A stretch of 37,660 nucleotides of DNA from a virus. Below the pieces are notes generated by a model that had not been told where the DNA came from, searched no databases, and worked only from the letters and a program-made list of their open reading frames with translations. Position 1 is the stretch's first letter, and the number at the start of each line of letters is the position of its first letter. Location of the stretch: the IMG/VR virus record IMGVR_UViG_3300025010_000145, positions 1 to 37,660 of that record, one strand, 5' to 3'. Position numbers and translations under genes: made by a program. Shown here piece after piece: positions 1-7,771 of this stretch.

Positions 1-477
1 CATGATTTGCCTCCCGAGAAGTGGCCTTCATTTCTTGGTGCTGGGCAAGGATGGGGAGATAAGATAGTTCCTGATCATTTCGGTAAGGCTAGGCTTAATC
101 CTGCAGGACTTTGTCATGATGTAGAATGGGCCTGTTCAGCAAAGAACTTGAGTGCATTTTTGGGGGCTAATGGTAGGTTCTTCTTGAACTGTGTATCACT
201 TATTCTTGCTTCAGATATGGAAGTATGGCCTAAGATAAAGACCATGATTTTTGTTAGTGGACTGTATCTTACGGCAGTAAGCACTATAGGAATCTTGTTC
301 TTTTCTTGGTTTACTAAGGAGCGAAAGGAAGATGTTGATCCATTGCAGAATTCTATTGTAAGAGATAGGTTGAGAAGACTGGCTACAGCGCGGAATAATC
401 ACTGGGCGAAGATTCTTGATACTCGGTTACCTGATAATGAAGATATGCTTTATAGAGATGATGAAAGGACAATATAA
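1..477 (+). CDS. Membrane-anchored protein with phospholipase A2-like HD motif (5' partial)
   Basis: The frame is open to the left edge (CAT GAT before a TTG at position 7), so the true start is probably outside the window. About residues 15-60 hold a glycine-rich stretch (GAGQGWGDK), then PAGLCHDVEW and ANGRFFLNC. The HD dyad with a following aromatic and a later N-R-F-xx-N run resembles the small phospholipase A2-like folds of some phages and parvoviruses. One hydrophobic helix (about residues 80-102) is followed by a charged tail. It overlaps the next gene by one base (TAATG), which implies coupling, and heads a run containing a lysozyme. A membrane-acting lysis or entry accessory role is inference; the catalytic motif is only partly convincing. 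Confidence 0.6.
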   Translation, partial: HDLPPEKWPSFLGAGQGWGDKIVPDHFGKARLNPAGLCHDVEWACSAKNLSAFLGANGRFFLNCVSLILASDMEVWPKIKTMIFVSGLYLTAVSTIGILFFSWFTKERKEDVDPLQNSIVRDRLRRLATARNNHWAKILDTRLPDNEDMLYRDDERTI

Positions 478-830
478 TGACTGAAGAAGTTGAAATATAT
501 GCCGGACACAGTTATGAGGACCGAGCAGGATCTAGACGGAGATATAATCTTACTAATGAAGATCTTGAAGCAATCACTGCAATTGTTGAAGCTGTAGTTT
601 ATAAGCAACAACATACAGATACGAATTGTCGATTTGCTGCTATTCAACCTGGTGATCTTAAAGCGATGGTTGATGCACATAAAAAGTTTACTGTTATGAT
701 GGATGATAATAGAACCGTGGTTAGAAGATTTGTTCTAGTCTTGATATTGACTGGAGTAGCAGGTACAACAGTTTATGGTTATTGGGCAAAATTTGTTGAT
801 GCAGTTAAAAAAGTAACAACTGGGAGCTGA
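477..830 (+). CDS. Small single-pass membrane protein, possible holin or spanin-like factor
   Basis: 117 residues. The N-terminal two thirds are polar (acidic start, RRR, predicted helices), then a hydrophobic helix at about residues 84-104 (RRFVLVLILTGVAG) and a short basic end. The ATG overlaps the stop of the upstream gene by one base. I do not recognise a family. The single helix near the C-terminus and the position two genes before a lysozyme fit a lysis accessory such as a pinholin or anchor, but a virion membrane protein is equally possible. Confidence 0.6.
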   Translation: MTEEVEIYAGHSYEDRAGSRRRYNLTNEDLEAITAIVEAVVYKQQHTDTNCRFAAIQPGDLKAMVDAHKKFTVMMDDNRTVVRRFVLVLILTGVAGTTVYGYWAKFVDAVKKVTTGS

Positions 831-831
831 G

Positions 832-1557
832 ATGATACTTAAAGATGGTAGTGAAACTCAAGATCCTCGTTGTGGATTGATCTTTCAAGCTGATCCTACA
901 GCACCTAATCTTCTTGCTGTGCCACCGATTGATGATGGTATTGACCTGCGATATCGAGAATTGATCAGTAAATATCGAGTAAAGAAATTTAAAGAGCCTT
1001 TACTTAATCAAGGTAATTGGAGTGCTTGCGGAGGATTTGGATTTGCTGGTTTTATGGAGCATGAGCCTGGGATAAGAACTCTTGGAGATGAATGGGCTCT
1101 TGAGTTTTACTTTCGGTGTCAAGATAATGATCAGTGGCCAGGTTCAGAAAGACCTGGAGCAAAACCAATTAGTTATGGTACATCACTTGCAGCAGTAATG
1201 CAGACTGCAAAGCAAGAAGGATTGATTGAATCATATTGTCGAGCAAGGACTGTTGATGAAGTAATTCGTGGCATCGACTATTACGGCAGTGCTATACTTG
1301 GTCTGGAATGGACTGAGGGTATGATGTATCCTCGTGAAGTAGATGGATTAAGTACTCTTGGTGGAGAAGTAGTTGGTGGACACTGTACAGCTGGAACATT
1401 CATTAATTTACATCAACGAATTATTGGTGGTCCAAATTCATGGCCGGATTGGAACTTATTGCGTAATGGCTATTGGGTAATGGATTTAGATGACTTTGCC
1501 GAAGTATTTATGAAACGCGGTGGTGAATGTGCATTTGCACGGAAGGCGGTAATATGA
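832..1557 (+). CDS. Papain-like (C1) cysteine peptidase
   Basis: 241 residues. The order of the papain triad is visible: NQGNWSACGGF supplies the oxyanion Gln60 and nucleophile Cys66, GGHC supplies His184, and GPNSWPDW supplies Asn202 followed by the Ser-Trp typical of C1 peptidases. A later NGYW echoes the family's C-terminal GYW. There is no signal peptide or prodomain, and the size is that of a bare catalytic domain. A GGGAG ribosome site precedes the ATG, and the stop overlaps the lysozyme start (ATGA). C1-like peptidases occur in scattered phage genomes. Beside the lysozyme it could cleave a peptide in the cell wall or a host or virion protein; the substrate is unknown. Confidence 0.75.
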   Translation: MILKDGSETQDPRCGLIFQADPTAPNLLAVPPIDDGIDLRYRELISKYRVKKFKEPLLNQGNWSACGGFGFAGFMEHEPGIRTLGDEWALEFYFRCQDNDQWPGSERPGAKPISYGTSLAAVMQTAKQEGLIESYCRARTVDEVIRGIDYYGSAILGLEWTEGMMYPREVDGLSTLGGEVVGGHCTAGTFINLHQRIIGGPNSWPDWNLLRNGYWVMDLDDFAEVFMKRGGECAFARKAVI

Positions 1558-2030
1558 ATATGAAAGTTGATGATAAATTTTATGAGTTTTTAAAACTTGT
1601 TGAGGGAAGTCATAAACAAGTTTATCCTGATTCAGGTGGAGAACCTACTATCGGTATTGGCCATTTATTGACACTCTCTGAGCGAAGATCAGGAAAGCTC
1701 GTAATTGGTAAAGCTGTTGTAGAATATAGACATGGATTAACTGATGAACAGATATTAACTCTTTGCATACAAGACATTCGAGTTGTAGTTAAGATAGTAA
1801 ATCGCGGAGTTAAGGTAATACTTACACAAAATCAATTTAATGCCTTAGTAAGTTTTACTTTCAATGTAGGTGATGATGGTTTTCTGAACTCTACTTTACT
1901 TCGATTACTTAATCAAGGGCATTATGTTGCTATTCCTACTCAATTGCGTCGATGGAAATATGATAATGGAAAAGTAGTTCAAGGTTTAATTAATCGACGA
2001 GAAAAAGAAATTCGATTGTGGTTGTCATAA
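1554..2030 (+). CDS. T4-type lysozyme (GH24 endolysin)
   Basis: 158 residues. The enzyme hydrolyses the beta-1,4 bond between MurNAc and GlcNAc. The triad Glu17, Asp26 and Thr32 lies in VEGSHKQVYPDSGGEPTIGIGH, with the same 9- and 6-residue spacing as Glu11-Asp20-Thr26 of T4 lysozyme. The downstream QNQFNALVSFTFNVG block is also characteristic. The start at 1554 is preferred because GGAAGGCGG lies just upstream and the ATG overlaps the peptidase stop (ATGA); an in-frame ATG at 1527 lies inside the previous gene. No signal or anchor is seen, so release would need a holin, perhaps one of the two membrane proteins upstream. Confidence 0.95.
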   Translation: MNMKVDDKFYEFLKLVEGSHKQVYPDSGGEPTIGIGHLLTLSERRSGKLVIGKAVVEYRHGLTDEQILTLCIQDIRVVVKIVNRGVKVILTQNQFNALVSFTFNVGDDGFLNSTLLRLLNQGHYVAIPTQLRRWKYDNGKVVQGLINRREKEIRLWLS

Positions 2031-2041
2031 AGAGGTAAGCA

Positions 2042-2281
2042 ATGTCATATAAACCTGGTGATTATTTAGTAATTTGCGATCAATGTGGCTTTCAGCGTTA
2101 TGCATCTGAATGCCGGATGACTTGGGATAAGTTGTTTGTTTGTGCTGATACATGTTGGGAAGAAAAGCATCCACAGTATACTGATCCAAAACCATTAGGC
2201 GAGAAGCAAAGTGTTCCTGTACATAGGCCGGAACCAGAGGAAAATTTTATAACTGTTCCAATTACACCAGATGATCTTTAA
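2042..2281 (+). CDS. Small zinc-ribbon-like conserved phage protein
   Basis: 79 residues. CDQCGFQRYASECRMTWDKLFVCADTCWE contributes four or five cysteines in CxxC-type pairs, then a proline-rich tail (VPVHRPEPEE). A short Cys-rich protein starting MSYKPGDxxVICDxCGF and ending in PxPxxxF recurs in many tailed-phage structural clusters; its function is unknown to me. AGAGGTAAGC precedes the ATG. It may be a minor virion or assembly factor that binds one zinc. Confidence 0.75.
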   Translation: MSYKPGDYLVICDQCGFQRYASECRMTWDKLFVCADTCWEEKHPQYTDPKPLGEKQSVPVHRPEPEENFITVPITPDDL

Positions 2282-2289
2282 GGAATTTT

Positions 2290-2958
2290 ATGACTACTTT
2301 TAGTGAATTAAAAAGTAAAGCTGATGTTCTTGTTGCTGATCCTTCTTTGACTGATTATTTAGGGGACTTTATTAATCAAGGAGTTTCTGAAATTGCTGGC
2401 GGAATGCTTTCGTTATTAGATGGAATTGAGAATCCAATACCGAATGCACTTACGCCGCCGTTGCCTGAATTATTTACTATAGGTACTGTAACAACTTCAA
2501 CGACTGCTGCTTTTGTAGCTATGCCAACTAATTTTCATCGAGACTTGCAATTAGTAGTTTCACCTACTGGAAGTGAGATTGATATAGCACATTCGTTTAT
2601 TGAATTTACAGAGACTTATCCTTTGCTGAATAAGTCAGGAAGAATTTCTGAATCTATTGAACATGGAAGAAAATTATATTATCAAGGTATTCCTACAAGT
2701 GCTGAGACATTAACATTACATTATTATAGAAAACCCGTTGATATGGTTCTTGATGCTGATGTTCCTGATGGCATTCCTTCACATTTACATATTTCTTTGT
2801 TGGTGAACTTTGCAGCTTGGAAAGCTTATGAGCATATTGAAGATGGGCTTGAAGGTGAAACACCAAATACTATTAAATTTAAAAAGCTTTTTCTTGAAGC
2901 AATGAGAACATTTGAATTAACACTTCCATTTTATTCTCGTGGATTCATGCTTAAATAA
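2290..2958 (+). CDS. Head-tail adaptor / connector-like protein
   Basis: 222 residues. It resembles the phage adaptor family found beside tail genes: an N-terminal helix with DYLGDFINQGVSEIAG, a central beta region with LYYQG and TLTLHYYRKP, and a C-terminal helical part with PDGIPSHLHISLL and EDGLEGETPNT. These proteins sit under the portal and join head to tail. The order (adaptor, small protein, fibre-like proteins) fits a podoviral or siphoviral tail module. It starts 8 bases after the previous stop with a weak GGAATTTT ribosome site. Confidence 0.7.
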   Translation: MTTFSELKSKADVLVADPSLTDYLGDFINQGVSEIAGGMLSLLDGIENPIPNALTPPLPELFTIGTVTTSTTAAFVAMPTNFHRDLQLVVSPTGSEIDIAHSFIEFTETYPLLNKSGRISESIEHGRKLYYQGIPTSAETLTLHYYRKPVDMVLDADVPDGIPSHLHISLLVNFAAWKAYEHIEDGLEGETPNTIKFKKLFLEAMRTFELTLPFYSRGFMLK

Positions 2959-2977
2959 TTTAAAACAGAGGTATACT

Positions 2978-3172
2978 ATGGCATTGGAAGAAGGAAAAAG
3001 AGCAAAGTTGAAACAACCGCCTGTTGAAGGAATTGTAGTTGATGTGCAGTACAACAAGCAGGAGCGATGCCTTGAGCATTGCCTCGAATGGACCACGGAT
3101 GTTAATAATGATGGAGTGCCAGAAACTCATAGGCGCTGGTTTCTTGAATCTGAATTGGAAGAGGTGATGTGA
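2978..3172 (+). CDS. Small conserved hypothetical protein
   Basis: 64 residues starting at the ATG at 2978, chosen because AGAGG lies 8 bases upstream; an in-frame ATG at 2939 is inside the previous gene. It is a short, charged, probably beta-rich protein (VEGIVVDVQYNKQER, then a DVNNDGVPE turn that resembles a calcium-binding loop). Its stop overlaps the next start (TGATG), so translation is likely coupled to the structural protein downstream. Family not recognised. Confidence 0.65.
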   Translation: MALEEGKRAKLKQPPVEGIVVDVQYNKQERCLEHCLEWTTDVNNDGVPETHRRWFLESELEEVM

Positions 3173-3876
3173 TGGAAGAAATTAGAACTGAATTTTCACA
3201 TGGTCTCTCAGTTCAGGGTGCGAATATTGGCAGAGGTGTTGAAGCACTAGAACAGTCTAAAGCAATTGGTAGGTATGATGTTGAATGTATTGGCCCGGTT
3301 GAAGAATTTCGAGCACAGTACGTGTTGCTTTGTGATAAGATTCTCTCTTTCAAGCAGATGGGCAAGGTCAGACGATTCTTGCAAAGGATGGATATTGCCA
3401 AGACGCTCTCCGACTTTGCTGCAGTTCCGATGGAGGCCAAGTGGACTGAGGCATTTGATAATCTTGTTACTACTGCTGGCAAGAATGATATGCTGGATAA
3501 GTATCTAGCTGGTTCATCTTATACTGCCGCTTGGTATATTGGACTTATCGGATCGACAAGTTATACAACTGGTGCTGCGGTCACTAATACGATGGCCTCG
3601 CATGGAGGTTGGGCTGAGGATGTTGAATATTCTCAGGCAGCTCGGCCGACTACAGCGTGGAGTGCAGCAGCAGCTGGAAGTAAAGCTCTTTCTGCGGCTT
3701 GTGTTTTTTCAATTAATGGTGATGGCACAACGATTAAAGGTTGTTTTCTTAACTCTGTAGCTACTAAGTCTGGTACCACTGGCACTTTGTTCTCGGCTGG
3801 ATTATTCACTGGCGGCGACAAGGTTCTCGCCAACGGCGACACGCTGAACGTCAGTTATACCGCCACCTTGACTTAA
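3172..3876 (+). CDS. Virion structural protein with conserved phage C-terminal beta domain
   Basis: 234 residues from the ATG at 3172, which overlaps the previous stop and follows GAGGTG; a GTG three bases earlier is the alternative. Residues 1-85 are mixed helical. From about residue 100 the chain shows TTAGKNDMLDKYLAGSSY, TMASHGGW, AARPTTAW and a C-terminal GTTGTLFSAGLFTGGDK with NGDTLNVSYT. This arrangement recurs in phage minor structural or decoration proteins and looks like an all-beta domain. Base composition becomes GC-richer through the last 100 bases and continues so into the next gene, suggesting that the 3' end belongs to a transferred block. Confidence 0.7.
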   Translation: MEEIRTEFSHGLSVQGANIGRGVEALEQSKAIGRYDVECIGPVEEFRAQYVLLCDKILSFKQMGKVRRFLQRMDIAKTLSDFAAVPMEAKWTEAFDNLVTTAGKNDMLDKYLAGSSYTAAWYIGLIGSTSYTTGAAVTNTMASHGGWAEDVEYSQAARPTTAWSAAAAGSKALSAACVFSINGDGTTIKGCFLNSVATKSGTTGTLFSAGLFTGGDKVLANGDTLNVSYTATLT

Positions 3877-6560
3877 TAGGTTGATGTGGGGGCTGTTCCG
3901 TATTACATAAATGCAGGTGCGTTTACCAGTGGCAGCGGGGCTATTTCAGTCCCGATTCCCACAGGGGCCGGTTATACCGATGGTGATCTGCTTGTTCTCT
4001 TGGTAGCGACGGCGAATCAGGCCATTACTACCCCTGACGGCTGGACCGAGGTAGCTAATAGTCCACAAGGCACAGGCCCTGCCGGATCAGCCGGTGGGGT
4101 GATGCTTGCGGTGTTTTGGCGGATAGTGTCAGGGGCACCCTCTGCAGCGGAGATTGCTGATTCAGGAAGTGTCACTATCGGGCAGATGCTTCATATTAAT
4201 GGCGTTGACCCGACCGGCCCGATCAATATAACTGCTGGCGGAGTTAATGCCACAGCGTCTACTGACTGGTCCTGCCCAGCCGTGACAACCACCGTTTCAA
4301 ACTGCCTCATTCTGAACTGCATCGCCCAGGACCAGGATGCCAATTCTACCACTTCCCTCACCTACTCCTGGAATACCAACCTCACCAGTTTTACCAAGCG
4401 GATTGATCAGACGGTTAGCACAGGGGCGGGCGGCGGCCTGGGATTATGTACCGGCGAAAAAGCCACTCCTGGAGATATTGGGACGACTTTTATAACCAGT
4501 GCAGTATCTACCACGGCGGCGTTCATCACAATTGCCTTACAGTCACAGACTGTTTTTGGGGTGTCGCAGTCGGAAACCACGGCAGCTAGCGAGGCATCTG
4601 TCGGTGGCAGTAGCGAGCAGGTCAATGCGGAGCAGACCGATTCGGCAACACCGGGAGAATCCTCTACAGGGACTGCGCCCATAGATGCGGAGCAGACTGA
4701 TTCTGCATCTGCAACAGACGAGTATCTGCCATTCAGGCAAGTTAAAGTTGTCGGGATCGTGTCTCTTCCGCCGAAGGACAATGCTTTTGGTGATCATGCT
4801 GGGACTTACACTGTTACCGTGCCGGATGATGCTGATTTTTGTGTACTGTTTCATGGGTCCAGAGATACGTATGTTGATGATGTTCCGCCATATACTGATG
4901 ACTTTATGGTTGGTGAATATTTCCTTGGGGGTCAACCATTCGTATTTTTAGCCAGGAGCGAGGAGTGGGATGAACATCTTGGAAATAATGAATATATCTC
5001 TGATGTAGCTGCATATGGCATAATCGGACCAAGGCTTGGAGAGCAGGCATTCAGTTGGGATTTTTTTTACCCGCTATCAGATTTCCATTACTTCAGTCTC
5101 GTCTTTTACTCAAACGTCCACCAGACCGCCCCTCTAGTCTACCAAGAGGATCGGCCTGCCGATCAGCATTACTTCAATGCGTGGGCCACCGCCTCCGATA
5201 CACCAGTCACCAGATCTCTGGCTATCGTTGATATGGAGGGCGGGCTAGTAGTCGGCGCAGTGTCTACCACAAGCACGACAGCCACCATAGAGACAGGCAA
5301 CCAGTTGCTCAGGTTGACACATGGAACTGGAGAGTATCCGTATTTTATCATCACAATGGTAGGCGACTATCCTGCCGGGTCGGCAACCTCATTTGACTTC
5401 ACCAATATCTCTTACGCGGGTTTTCTCGCATTCGCTCTTCGTTCATCTACGGGAGTGTTGCACCGAGTCTTTCAGACCGAATCCGCTGGCACCATTGCAG
5501 AAACAAGCATCGGGCAGGATCAGACTCAGTATGTGTATTCAGCGGCGGCAGAAGAAGCCTTGCTGGATGCCTTGGAGCAAGCAGTATCCGCTGAGAGCGT
5601 TGAGCAAGTAGACAGTGTATCCGCAAGTGCAGACCCTGACAGTGAACTTATCCCATCTGGTGCAGAGATAACTGAGACAGGACAGGCAACTGATGAGGAA
5701 GACAGTTTCGCCACCAATGAGGGGTTCGACCGGGGAGTAGGTGAATGGGCCACGCCAAGCGCTGAGGCGGGATCTACTGCGGAAAAACCAGGCACGGCAA
5801 CAGAGACAACCACAGTCCGCAACATCAACGGACCCTATGTCGATATCCCGACTGGGATGATGTTCTCTGACAGCCGAGATTATCAGGAGCATGTGCAAAT
5901 CAACTCAGCGGCGGGGAGCAGATCAGTCACAATCCATCCCGATACCGATCTACTGATCTTCACCTACAGCACTTTATTCAGCACCCCATCGTGGATACAG
6001 GAGGGAAACTATACCCTGACATTAGGAGGAGTGGCGATTGCACATCTCGCCAACACAAACGCAGTTGGCTACAACGTCATGGTTGCGTATGTCAAAAACC
6101 CGACATCGGGGACCATCGCCTGGAATTTCCCTAATCCTAATTTCGGCGGGGCGGCTGACATTTATGACATCATAAAAATCTGCCAGTTTACCAACGTCGA
6201 TGTGTCGGGCGACCCGTTCCGTAGTGTGATTGACCCGATAACCGATGGGTACATAGAAGAACTTACGCTTTCTGATATCTCGTTTAATGAAGGGGATATG
6301 GTCGTCGGTATTGAGTACGGACCAGGGGGTGGGATCTTCGGGCAAGTCTCATACAACGTAGGCCGGCAGCCAAATATAATCACCGGGGGAGTCTACAACA
6401 CCTCATATGGTTGGTCGATTCGCACAACGGTAGGTGTCATCCCATGGGGTGCGAGCAGCATTACAGCAACTGCTGGCGAAGGTGGCACTGGAGGGATAGA
6501 AGAAGATATCTCCATGATGGCTGTTGTCCTCAAAGTGAAACTGGAGGGGTGGATTGCTTC
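3780..6560. other. GC-rich compositional island inside the structural cluster
   Basis: Hand counts show the contrast: 4201-4260 is 35/60 G+C, whereas 12781-12840 is 18/60. The block starts near the end of the preceding structural gene and stops abruptly within the fibre gene around 6560, where codons return to AT-ending forms (GCT GAA GAA). No transposase, intron or att-like repeats are visible at the edges. The likely explanation is replacement of the receptor-binding domains by homologous recombination from a higher-GC phage. Confidence 0.6.
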
Positions 6561-7428
6561 ACCAGCAACTGCTGATTCAGGATCACTCACACCATCTGAT
6601 ACTTTAACCAGTACTAGTCTTCATGCTGAAGAAGCGGATAGAACTGATTCTTTAGAGGTAACTGAATCACATGATGGAGTTTCTTCTGCTACTGAAGAAG
6701 CCTATAGGACTGACAGTGCTGCAATTGCTGAAACACCAGTTGGAGCACAATCTTATGGAGGATCAGTTACAGATAGTTTGTTAATTGCTGATGATCGAAT
6801 AGCTAGTCGCTATGTTTATGGTACAGGTTATGCATGGGCTATAGTTAGAGCAACACAGAATAGTCATAAGACAGTTGATTCCTCAGTTAGTGATACATTA
6901 ATTCCTAGTGAAGAGGTTATTGCATGGCGAGGACTTTATACTTCTCTGGCAGATATAGCAACCATTGAAGAGATAGTGTCAGCATACAATGCTGCATCTG
7001 GAGTAATTGCTGAGAGCATGGGAATAGATGCTGACACAACGACAATAATGGTCAGTTGGGGATTCACGGTTGAGACTTCATTTACTGTTGCTGTACCAAC
7101 GAATACTGCTATCATGAATGCTTCAAGGATAGAATTGTTCACGATTCTTGATGGTTATTCAGCAAGCAGAATTGAATGCTATTTCCCTGAGATGACTATC
7201 ACTTATGGGGAAACAGTATATACTGCTACTCTGTTTGTTCCGACAATAGAAGCAATCTTTAACAGTGAGACAATTATGGGGACGTTGCAAGATAATGAGA
7301 TAGAAGCAATTTTCAGCCAAAATGAAATTACTGCTGTTCATGATACACCTGAAATAGAGGCTATAGCAGCTGGTGCAGTTGTTGCGACTCTCAGTCAAGC
7401 TACATACATCGCAACAAAGGGAGAATGA
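3886..7428 (+). CDS. Large multidomain tail fibre/adhesin-like protein
   Basis: 1180 residues starting at a GTG with AATAGG just upstream. Three related beta-sandwich-like domains can be seen (about residues 1-220, 290-520 and 645-890), each ending in a TxxxFxxIALxS-like strand (TIALQSQ, AFALRSS, AVVLKVK). Between them lie low-complexity acidic linkers rich in Asp, Ser, Thr and Glu with recurring AEQTDSA, RTDSA and VTDSL units (about 225-285, 525-640, 890-1000). A C-terminal part holds short NEIEAIF/TPEIEAI units. This layout suits a long extended virion appendage that binds cell-surface sugars; the ligand is unknown. Codons 1 to about 890 are GC-rich while the rest is AT-rich like the genome, so the gene is mosaic. 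Confidence 0.7.
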   Translation: MGAVPYYINAGAFTSGSGAISVPIPTGAGYTDGDLLVLLVATANQAITTPDGWTEVANSPQGTGPAGSAGGVMLAVFWRIVSGAPSAAEIADSGSVTIGQMLHINGVDPTGPINITAGGVNATASTDWSCPAVTTTVSNCLILNCIAQDQDANSTTSLTYSWNTNLTSFTKRIDQTVSTGAGGGLGLCTGEKATPGDIGTTFITSAVSTTAAFITIALQSQTVFGVSQSETTAASEASVGGSSEQVNAEQTDSATPGESSTGTAPIDAEQTDSASATDEYLPFRQVKVVGIVSLPPKDNAFGDHAGTYTVTVPDDADFCVLFHGSRDTYVDDVPPYTDDFMVGEYFLGGQPFVFLARSEEWDEHLGNNEYISDVAAYGIIGPRLGEQAFSWDFFYPLSDFHYFSLVFYSNVHQTAPLVYQEDRPADQHYFNAWATASDTPVTRSLAIVDMEGGLVVGAVSTTSTTATIETGNQLLRLTHGTGEYPYFIITMVGDYPAGSATSFDFTNISYAGFLAFALRSSTGVLHRVFQTESAGTIAETSIGQDQTQYVYSAAAEEALLDALEQAVSAESVEQVDSVSASADPDSELIPSGAEITETGQATDEEDSFATNEGFDRGVGEWATPSAEAGSTAEKPGTATETTTVRNINGPYVDIPTGMMFSDSRDYQEHVQINSAAGSRSVTIHPDTDLLIFTYSTLFSTPSWIQEGNYTLTLGGVAIAHLANTNAVGYNVMVAYVKNPTSGTIAWNFPNPNFGGAADIYDIIKICQFTNVDVSGDPFRSVIDPITDGYIEELTLSDISFNEGDMVVGIEYGPGGGIFGQVSYNVGRQPNIITGGVYNTSYGWSIRTTVGVIPWGASSITATAGEGGTGGIEEDISMMAVVLKVKLEGWIASPATADSGSLTPSDTLTSTSLHAEEADRTDSLEVTESHDGVSSATEEAYRTDSAAIAETPVGAQSYGGSVTDSLLIADDRIASRYVYGTGYAWAIVRATQNSHKTVDSSVSDTLIPSEEVIAWRGLYTSLADIATIEEIVSAYNAASGVIAESMGIDADTTTIMVSWGFTVETSFTVAVPTNTAIMNASRIELFTILDGYSASRIECYFPEMTITYGETVYTATLFVPTIEAIFNSETIMGTLQDNEIEAIFSQNEITAVHDTPEIEAIAAGAVVATLSQATYIATKGE

Positions 7429-7429
7429 T

Positions 7430-7771
7430 ATGGCAAATGAAAACGATATTAGGATGTATAGGGGTGATTCATACGATCTTACTTTTACGATTACTGATAG
7501 TGATACAGCTCTTCCTGTATCTCTTAATGGTGCAACATTGAAGATGACTGTTACAACAATTAAAGACCCACCTGATGCTACTACCAAACTATTCGATATG
7601 ACTGGTACTATTAATGCAGACCCAACAACTGGGATAGTAGTATTCAAGCCAACTTCAGTGAATACTGCGGCTATTGGAAATTATTTTTATGATATTCAAT
7701 TGACAAGTGGAACGGATGTAAGGACTGTTCAAAAGGCAAAATTTGATATAGTTCAGGACAATACGAAATGA
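7430..7771 (+). CDS. BppU-N-like baseplate/tail beta-sandwich protein
   Basis: 113 residues. The start at 7430 is chosen for the GGGAGAATGAT site just upstream; the longer in-frame start at 7373 is inside the fibre gene. MANENDIRMYRGDSYDLTFTI, then PVSLNGATLKMTV and IGNYFYDIQLT, follows the pattern of the phage BppU N-terminal family: a strand with GDS or GDT, a membrane-free beta sandwich and a closing YxYDIQL strand. In lactococcal phages that domain plugs a receptor-binding complex into the tail. Position directly after the fibre gene suggests an adaptor for it. Confidence 0.6.
   Translation: MANENDIRMYRGDSYDLTFTITDSDTALPVSLNGATLKMTVTTIKDPPDATTKLFDMTGTINADPTTGIVVFKPTSVNTAAIGNYFYDIQLTSGTDVRTVQKAKFDIVQDNTK

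Noticed and set aside
4407-4935. Antisense ORFs of 124 and 130 codons in the fibre gene
   Set aside because: They are shadows of the GC-rich fibre frame, with no ribosome sites and low-complexity products.
5061-5068. Run of eight T as a programmed frameshift site
   Set aside because: The frame is intact across it (GAT TTT TTT TAC) and no useful alternative frame or downstream structure is seen.
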